The translations under genes and the position numbers were made by a program. Shown here piece after piece: positions 58,270-64,000 of a stretch of 64,000 nucleotides of DNA. Location: contig NZ_MWXA01000005.1 in the NCBI RefSeq assembly GCF_002259795.1, positions 434,001-498,000 on the forward strand. The letters run 5' to 3'. Positions within the stretch are counted from its first letter, which is position 1; every line of letters begins with the position of its first letter. The DNA is from Bifidobacterium aquikefiri (GTDB lineage Bacteria > Actinomycetota > Actinomycetes > Actinomycetales > Bifidobacteriaceae). Under the pieces are notes generated by a model. That model searched no databases. It was given only the letters and a program-made list of their open reading frames with translations, and was not told where the DNA came from.

Positions 58270-59295
58270 TTATTCACGTTGTTGTGTCTCTCGTTTGCCA
58301 ACAAAATGTGTCATGGCATTGTTCGCGTGCATGACTTCAAGCAGACGGTCCGCTAACGAGACAGGCATGGCATTGAACACGGTGGCGAGCTCGCCAATCT
58401 TGGGGATGAACAGCCGTTCCTTGCCCTTTGCAATGGCATTGACAATCGAGTGGGCCACAGTTTCAGTGCTGAGCATGTGCATCGCCTGGCGGAGCAGACC
58501 AGCTTCCACGCCCGAAAACATGCCTGTGTCGATATAATAGGGGCAGACCAGCAACGTCTTGACTGAAGCGTGCTCATGCTTCAATTCCGCTCTCAGCGCA
58601 TTGGTGAAGCCAACTGCTGCGCATTTGCTTGCTGAATAATCCGTTTGGCCTGCAACGGAAACGAAACCCGCGATTGAGGCGACATTGACAATATATGCTC
58701 TGCGATGCTTCTCAAGTTCGTTGAGGAAAGCCTTCGTCACCCAGAACATCGCCATGCCATTGACACCAAAGGTCTGACGAACGCTTCTATCATCCAGTTC
58801 CTTGAAGGGTTTGCCGCTGATGATGCCTGCGTTATTGATCACCACATTGACCCCACCCAATGCGGCGATTGTTCGCTTCGCTGTGCGGTTCACCGCAGGA
58901 GCCTGAGAAACATCGACTCTGAAAGGGAATGCTATCGGATGATTCGCCGTGCCATATTGCTCATTGAGCTTATCGGCTACTTCCTGAATGTTGGTCTTGT
59001 GCCATCCCCATAGGGCGACTCTGCCACCCTCGGCCGCAATCTCCTCTGCCATGCACCGTCCGATGCCGGAACCAGCTCCGGTGATGACGACACGAGCACC
59101 GACAAAACGACGGTCAGAGCGACGTCCCCGCGCTACGACATTCCTTTGTCTGTCAAACTTTTCACCGAGTGCCATCGAGTTGAGAAGCCTTCTTGAACAC
59201 GCTTCAAACGAATCGGCATGTTGCTGCCCAAGGCCTTGAACCATCCCGTTCAAGGCACTGCCGATGCTTTCCACAAACGATTTTGCTTCAATCAT
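58270..59295 (-). CDS. Short-chain dehydrogenase/reductase
   Basis: 341 residues. NAD(P)-binding TGAGSGIGRCMAEE (~72-85), NNAG, and the catalytic YSASKCAAVG (Tyr-x-x-x-Lys) are all present. A ~65-residue N-terminal extension and a ~60-residue C-terminal helix-rich region (ERLFIPKIGELATVFNAMP) resemble the membrane-associated 'retinol dehydrogenase-like' SDR group. The substrate is unknown. It precedes the aminotransferase gene by 50 bases on the same strand, so they may be co-transcribed. Confidence 0.88.
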   Translation of the reverse strand: MIEAKSFVESIGSALNGMVQGLGQQHADSFEACSRRLLNSMALGEKFDRQRNVVARGRRSDRRFVGARVVITGAGSGIGRCMAEEIAAEGGRVALWGWHKTNIQEVADKLNEQYGTANHPIAFPFRVDVSQAPAVNRTAKRTIAALGGVNVVINNAGIISGKPFKELDDRSVRQTFGVNGMAMFWVTKAFLNELEKHRRAYIVNVASIAGFVSVAGQTDYSASKCAAVGFTNALRAELKHEHASVKTLLVCPYYIDTGMFSGVEAGLLRQAMHMLSTETVAHSIVNAIAKGKERLFIPKIGELATVFNAMPVSLADRLLEVMHANNAMTHFVGKRETQQRE

Positions 59296-59372
59296 GCCCC
59301 CATGCTAGTTGAAGCAGTCGATGATCGTGTGAATTACGGCAGAAAATAGACCCTCACGGGCATAATGACAGC

Positions 59373-60668
59373 ATGAGCGATATCACTCACCATCTTCCCC
59401 TTTTGAAAGCAGCTCAGATCGTGAACAATCATGCACTTGGTTCTCCATTAGGCACACAGCGTACAAAAATTCTCATGCTCGGTTCAGGCGAGCTGGGCAA
59501 GGAGATTGCAATCGAACTCATGCGCCTGGGAGCTTGGGTATGTGCCGCGGACAGCTATGAGGGAGCACCTGCAGCTCAAATTGCACATGAGGCGCGTGTG
59601 CTTGACATGGCCAATCCCGATCAGCTCGATGCACTCATTGACGAGATTCAGCCCGATATCATCATTCCAGAGGTGGAGGCCATCGCCACGCAGGAACTAC
59701 GCAAGGCCGTCGACGCGGGAATTCAGGTCACGCCGAGCTCACAGATTGCGGCAATCTGTATGGATCGTGAGCGACTTCGCGTTCTGGCGCATGAAACATT
59801 GGGATTGCCAACGACTCCCTACCGTTTCGCCGGCAGTCTTGACGAACTGGTCGCTGGAGCGCAGGCCGTTGGATTCCCCTGCGTTATCAAACCAATTATG
59901 AGCTCCTCGGGACATGGGCAGTCGGTTGCGCATACCCCTGATGATTTAGAATCCTCATGGACTGAGGCTCAGCATGGTCGTCGCGCAGCCGATGATGACG
60001 AGGTTTCGCGTGTCATTGTCGAAGCATTTGCACCCTTGGAATCAGAACTTACAGTACTTACCGTCAGCTCTTCGGCTGGAGTCGTAACGTGTCAGGCGAT
60101 AGGCCAGCGTCAGGAAGATGGCGATTATCGTGAATCATGGCAACCAGTAGGCCTTGATCAGGAAGTGCTCGATAGGGCACATGACTTGGCTGTCCAAATA
60201 GTGGATGGTTTGGTGGACATCTCACATCAGCACAATGAACCAGGATGGGGAGTGTTCGGCGTTGAACTGTTCGTTCTCAAGGATGGATCCTTGTTGTTCA
60301 ACGAAGTCTCCCCACGTCCACACGATACTGGCATGGTCACGATTATGTCACAGCGTTTGAGTGAATTTGCGCTTCATGCCCGTGCCGTACTGGGCATCCC
60401 CGTATCTCAATCCGACACTCGACTCACCATCCCAGAAGGCACAACTGCAGCGAGCCGTGCAATTGTGGTTCACGGCAACGCAGAAGTCGTGTTTTCCGGA
60501 GTTGAGCATGCCCTTTCGACTGAAGACACTGATCTGAGACTTTTCGGCAAACCCAACGTGCATGGTCATAGAAGAATGGGCGTAGCACTTTCCACCGCTC
60601 CCACGGTTGCCGAAGCGAGGGAAAAGACACAGAACATCCTCGAAAGCCTCCACATCACCCTGCTTTGA
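59373..60668 (+). CDS. purT: Formate-dependent GAR transformylase PurT
   Basis: 431 residues. ATP-grasp enzyme that formylates GAR using free formate, bypassing folate-dependent PurN. N-terminal LMLGSGELGKEIAIELMRLG, the PSSQIAAICMDRERLR block, the central PIMSSSGHGQSV loop and the FNEVSPRPHDTGMVT motif are all PurT hallmarks. Formate is abundant in bifidobacterial metabolism (pyruvate formate-lyase), which suits this enzyme. Divergent from the SDR gene and followed by purC and purL. Confidence 0.96.
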   Translation: MSDITHHLPLLKAAQIVNNHALGSPLGTQRTKILMLGSGELGKEIAIELMRLGAWVCAADSYEGAPAAQIAHEARVLDMANPDQLDALIDEIQPDIIIPEVEAIATQELRKAVDAGIQVTPSSQIAAICMDRERLRVLAHETLGLPTTPYRFAGSLDELVAGAQAVGFPCVIKPIMSSSGHGQSVAHTPDDLESSWTEAQHGRRAADDDEVSRVIVEAFAPLESELTVLTVSSSAGVVTCQAIGQRQEDGDYRESWQPVGLDQEVLDRAHDLAVQIVDGLVDISHQHNEPGWGVFGVELFVLKDGSLLFNEVSPRPHDTGMVTIMSQRLSEFALHARAVLGIPVSQSDTRLTIPEGTTAASRAIVVHGNAEVVFSGVEHALSTEDTDLRLFGKPNVHGHRRMGVALSTAPTVAEAREKTQNILESLHITLL

Positions 60669-60701
60669 AAGGAATGATGAGCATCAAGAACATATCAATT
60701 G

Positions 60702-60802
60702 TTCATTGTGAACTTCTCGAAGTATAAGCGCCCAAAAACGAAGAAATTTCGATGAAATTCAGCTGTTTTTTTCGTTCTGTACTTCGAGAAGTTCACAATG
60801 AA
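60702..60802. repeat. Nested palindrome family, copy C
   Basis: Arms 60702-60725 and 60779-60802 match at 23 of 24 positions (core TTGTGAACTTCTCGAAGTA). Inside, AACGAA.../...TTCGTT form a second inverted pair around GAAATTTCGATGAAATTC. It occupies most of the purT-purC gap. Confidence 0.8.
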
Positions 60803-60913
60803 AGAAAGAATTTATGTCACCTTCTTGTAGCACGTCATTGATAGTCTTTGCTTTGTTCATTCACCATTCATGTACTCCGAATATCCGATCACGCAGCATC
60901 AGAAAGGCTAGCA

Positions 60914-61696
60914 ATGGAGAAAAGGGAGTTGCTTTACGAAGGTAAAGCCAAGAAACTATATGCAACCGAGGACCCAGATATTCTGTGGGTTGAATATATG
61001 AATCAGGCAACGGCCGGTAACGGAGCCAAAAAGGAACAGATCGCCGGTAAAGGCCAGCTGAACAATACCATCACGTCGCTGATTTTCAAGCTCCTGCGGA
61101 AAAAAGGCATCGCAAGCCATTTTGTAAAACGTTTGTCGAACACCGATCAGCTTGTGCGCAAGATGTCCATGTTCCCCCTCGAAATCGTTATGCGTAATGT
61201 CGCTGCCGGCTCCTTCGCCAAGCGTTACGGCATCAAGGAGGGCACGGAGCTCTCCACTCCAGTGCTTGAATTCTTCTATAAAAGTGATCCGCTGAATGAT
61301 CCGTTCATCAACAACGACGACATCCTCTCCCTTCAGCTTGCAAATTGGGAACAGTTGGAAATCATTTCTGCCAAGGCCCGAGAAATCAATCAGGCGCTGC
61401 GCTCCATGTTCACGGCCATTGACGTAAAGCTCGTTGACTTCAAGATTGAAATGGGAACGACCAGTGACGGCATGATTCTTCTTGCCGATGAGATCACTCC
61501 CGATACCTGCCGCCTGTGGGACACGAGAAATGCTGGAGTTGCCAACGAAAAGTCAGAAGGCGTTTCAATTGAGCATCTCGACAAAGACATCTTCCGCAGA
61601 GACTTGGGAAGCATCATTCCTGCATACGAAGAGATTCTCGATAGACTCACAACACTTGATGAGTCGCAAAGTCAATCTGACATTGCAGAAGACTGA
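60914..61696 (+). CDS. purC: SAICAR synthetase PurC
   Basis: 260 residues from the ATG at 60914 (AAAGG 7 bases upstream). Ligates aspartate to [21 protein letters not shown] (ATP loop), [28 protein letters not shown] and [14 protein letters not shown] motifs are intact. Between purT and purL in purine order. Confidence 0.97.
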   Translation: MEKRELLYEGKAKKLYATEDPDILWVEYMNQATAGNGAKKEQIAGKGQLNNTITSLIFKLLRKKGIASHFVKRLSNTDQLVRKMSMFPLEIVMRNVAAGSFAKRYGIKEGTELSTPVLEFFYKSDPLNDPFINNDDILSLQLANWEQLEIISAKAREINQALRSMFTAIDVKLVDFKIEMGTTSDGMILLADEITPDTCRLWDTRNAGVANEKSEGVSIEHLDKDIFRRDLGSIIPAYEEILDRLTTLDESQSQSDIAED

Positions 61697-61727
61697 TTCA
61701 AAACCATGCATTGAATATGTGAGGGAG

Positions 61728-61756
61728 CGGTGAGGCTGCATTACGGTGCTTCACCG
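61728..61756 (+). terminator. Weak hairpin after purC
   Basis: CGGTGAGGC (61728-61736) / GCTTCACCG (61748-61756), 9 bp with one G-U pair, no clear T-run. Probably at most a partial attenuator before purL. Confidence 0.3.
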
Positions 61757-61866
61757 TTCCTACTTGTTTGGAAGCAATTCTTCATCACACATTATTAACC
61801 ACTGAACAATAGCTGTAGGAATAACTTCCGTGGCTCTGCCCGGAATGGTCATGAGAGGAATTTACC

Positions 61867-64000
61867 TTGGTCTTTCGCGTGTATGTCGAAAAAAGTTCGG
61901 GGTTCGATGTTGAGGCTCAGCATCTTGCACATGAGTTGACATCCATTTTGGGTATTTCTGGATTGCGCAGTCTGCGCGTCATCAATCGGTACGATGTTGA
62001 GGGAATCTCCAGGAAACTATTTGATACCTGCGTACCAACAGTATTCAGTGAGCCACAGAGCGACACCGTCACCTATGAACTGCCTGTGCTGCCAATCTCC
62101 ACAACCTTTGCGGTTGAATACCTTCCCGGTCAGTTCGATCAACGCGCGGAGTCCGCCAGCGAATGCATCCAGCTGATCAGTCAGGGCGAGCGACCAACAG
62201 TTCGTCCGGCAACCATCTACGCTCTCGATGGCGATCTGACAGCCTCTGACATCGAAGCAGTAAAATCATATGTCATCAACCCGGTCGAGGCTCGTGAAGC
62301 ATCGCTGGCGGAACGTGATTCCTTAGATCTGCATCTTGCTCAGCCATCGAAGGTCGAGATCCTCGCTGGATTCAGAGAGCTCGACGAGGCTGGTCTGCTC
62401 GATATGATCGCCAATCGCGATCTGGCCATGGATGTGGACGATCTTGCGTTCTGCCAAGACTATTTCCGCGAGGAAAAGCGCGACCCGAGCATCACCGAGA
62501 TCAAGGTTATCGATACCTATTGGTCCGACCATTGCCGTCATACGACATTCGGCACTGAGCTCAAGTCCGTCACCATCGACGATGCAACAGTACAGGCGGC
62601 ATTCAAGCGTTATCAGTCGATGAGGCACGAACTTGGCCGCGACGAGAAGCCGCGCTGCCTGATGGATATGGCGACGATTGGTGCCAAATATCTCAAATCC
62701 AAGGGAATCCTCAAGAATCTTGACGAATCCGAAGAAATCAATGCCTGCACTGTCAAGACCAAGGTCGATGTTGACGGTGAACAGCAGGATTGGCTCTTCC
62801 TCTTCAAGAACGAAACTCACAATCATCCAACGGAAATAGAACCATTCGGTGGCGCGGCAACCTGCATCGGCGGAGCGATCCGTGACCCGCTTTCCGGTAG
62901 AAGCTATGTGTATCAGGCGATGCGGCTCACCGGTGCCGCTGATCCGCGGACACCAGTGAGCCAAACGTTGCAGGGTAAGCTTCCCCAACGCAAGATCGTT
63001 ACGACCGCCGCTGAAGGATATTCGTCCTATGGCAACCAGATTGGACTGGCAACCGGTCAGGTCCACGAAATCTACCATCCAGGTTATGTCGCCAAGCGCA
63101 TGGAGGTCGGTGCCGTGGTGGGTGCCACTCCTGCGAACCATGTTCGCCGCGAAACCCCGACTCCTGGTGACAGCATCATTTTGCTCGGCGGTCGAACAGG
63201 ACGCGATGGCATAGGCGGGGCCACGGGCGCTTCCAAGTCTCAAAATGCCGAAAGCCTTGAGGATTGTGGCGCAGAGGTGCAGAAGGGAAACCCCATCGTT
63301 GAGCGCAAACTGCAACGGCTGTTCCGTCGAGGAGACGCGGCCAAACTGATCAAGCGTTGCAACGATTTCGGTGCCGGTGGTGTCTCCGTTGCCACCGGAG
63401 AGCTGGCTGACGGCTTGTTGATTAACCTCGATGCCGTCAAGAAGAAATATGAGGGATTAAATGGCACGGAACTCGCCATTTCCGAAAGCCAGGAACGTAT
63501 GGCCGTGGCCCTTGACTCCAATGACGTCGACGAATTCATGGGATATGTCCGTGAAGAGAATCTGGAGGCAACCGTCGTTGCACAGGTGACCGAAGAGAAG
63601 CGCCTTCGTATGGTGTGGAAAGGCGATACCATCGTTGATATCAGTCGCAAATTCCTCGCCTCAAACGGTGCGCCCAAACAGGCCGACGTGCACGTCGAAC
63701 ATCCATCGGAGTATCAGACTGCGTGGAATGGCAGGAATCTGGAGGAGCGTCTGCACGCACTTGTCACCGATCTGAATGTGTGCTCGAACAATGGTCTTTC
63801 CGAACGCTTTGACAGCACTATCGGTGCCTCGACTGTACTGATGCCTTTTGGTGGTCGCAGGCAGCTCACCACCAGTATGGCAATGGTTGCAAAATTCCCA
63901 GTAGCCGGCGAAACAACGACAGTCAGTGGCATGGCTTGGGGCTTTAACCCATATATCACCGAGAAGAATCAATACACCGGCGCATATCTGGCAGTGATTG
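61867..64000 (+). CDS. purL: Phosphoribosylformylglycinamidine synthase PurL (cut by right edge)
   Basis: Visible ~711 residues of the long PurL form (PurS-like N-terminus plus FGAM synthase domain). TTG at 61867 is the start, with AGAGGAA upstream, giving MVFRVYVEK. Seen: the PurS-like VYVEKSSGFDVEA region, HCRHTTFG, the ATP/FGAR loop FKNETHNHPTEIEPFGGAATCIGG, SYGNQIGLATG, GGRTGRDGIGGATGAS and FGAGGVSVATGELADG. The C-terminal glutaminase domain would lie beyond the window. Confidence 0.96.
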   Translation, partial: MVFRVYVEKSSGFDVEAQHLAHELTSILGISGLRSLRVINRYDVEGISRKLFDTCVPTVFSEPQSDTVTYELPVLPISTTFAVEYLPGQFDQRAESASECIQLISQGERPTVRPATIYALDGDLTASDIEAVKSYVINPVEAREASLAERDSLDLHLAQPSKVEILAGFRELDEAGLLDMIANRDLAMDVDDLAFCQDYFREEKRDPSITEIKVIDTYWSDHCRHTTFGTELKSVTIDDATVQAAFKRYQSMRHELGRDEKPRCLMDMATIGAKYLKSKGILKNLDESEEINACTVKTKVDVDGEQQDWLFLFKNETHNHPTEIEPFGGAATCIGGAIRDPLSGRSYVYQAMRLTGAADPRTPVSQTLQGKLPQRKIVTTAAEGYSSYGNQIGLATGQVHEIYHPGYVAKRMEVGAVVGATPANHVRRETPTPGDSIILLGGRTGRDGIGGATGASKSQNAESLEDCGAEVQKGNPIVERKLQRLFRRGDAAKLIKRCNDFGAGGVSVATGELADGLLINLDAVKKKYEGLNGTELAISESQERMAVALDSNDVDEFMGYVREENLEATVVAQVTEEKRLRMVWKGDTIVDISRKFLASNGAPKQADVHVEHPSEYQTAWNGRNLEERLHALVTDLNVCSNNGLSERFDSTIGASTVLMPFGGRRQLTTSMAMVAKFPVAGETTTVSGMAWGFNPYITEKNQYTGAYLAVI

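Overview
The window looks like chromosome from a Bifidobacteriaceae member (Bifidobacterium or a close relative) of moderate GC. The evidence is the gene order hisD-hisC-hisB-ORF-hisH-priA-glnA, the dual-function HisA/PriA isomerase, a GlnA2-type glutamine synthetase, the efp-nusB-carA-carB-pyrF-gmk block, the fused long-form PurL, and a large LPxTG-type adhesin built from Cna-B modules. There is no rRNA, no CRISPR array, and no intact phage or insertion sequence. One tRNA gene (His) is present.

Layout. 1-7 kb: hflX (cut by the left edge), an RsmC-like methyltransferase overlapping an HrpA-type RNA helicase, and a membrane-anchored extracytoplasmic protein. 7-14.4 kb (minus strand): histidine biosynthesis followed by glnA, including an uncharacterised acidic protein coupled to hisB. 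14.6-16.4 kb: metK with a structured 5' leader (SAM-VI riboswitch candidate), then rpoZ. 16.5-18.4 kb: ilvD. 18.7-26.5 kb (minus): gmk, a PyrF homologue with an altered catalytic motif, carB, carA, nusB and efp. 26.7-31.1 kb (minus): the str operon rpsL-rpsG-fusA-tuf. 31.4-37.7 kb: a YihY-type membrane protein, an AT-richer AAA/DUF4143 ATPase behind four exact-period 23-bp repeats, and an ABC-2 exporter with a divergent TetR regulator and two operator palindromes. 37.7-42.6 kb (minus): the MetQ-MetN-MetI importer, then a 2-hydroxyacid dehydrogenase and a ketopantoate-reductase-like protein. 42.9-47.5 kb: tRNA-His, then a minus-strand operon encoding a PRD regulator, an ascorbate-family PTS (A, B, C) and a SIS-domain protein. 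47.8-56.7 kb: an HMCES/YedK protein, a repeat-rich spacer and a 2587-residue surface adhesin. 57-64 kb: an aminotransferase and an SDR (minus), then purT, purC and purL (plus, cut by the right edge).

Much of the window is core anabolism: histidine, pyrimidine, purine, SAM and glutamine supply. It is interrupted by small accessory modules for export, PTS uptake, adhesion and the AAA/DUF4143 protein. Intergenic DNA is rich in palindromes. Three related ~100-bp nested inverted repeats lie near metK/hisD, the adhesin gene and purT/purC. REP-like repeats occur near ilvD and the adhesin, and a perfect 29-bp hairpin closes the adhesin gene. The observations most worth checking are the PyrF motif change, the 23-bp iteron-like array, the nested palindrome family, the metK leader and the uncharacterised PTS/SIS operon.
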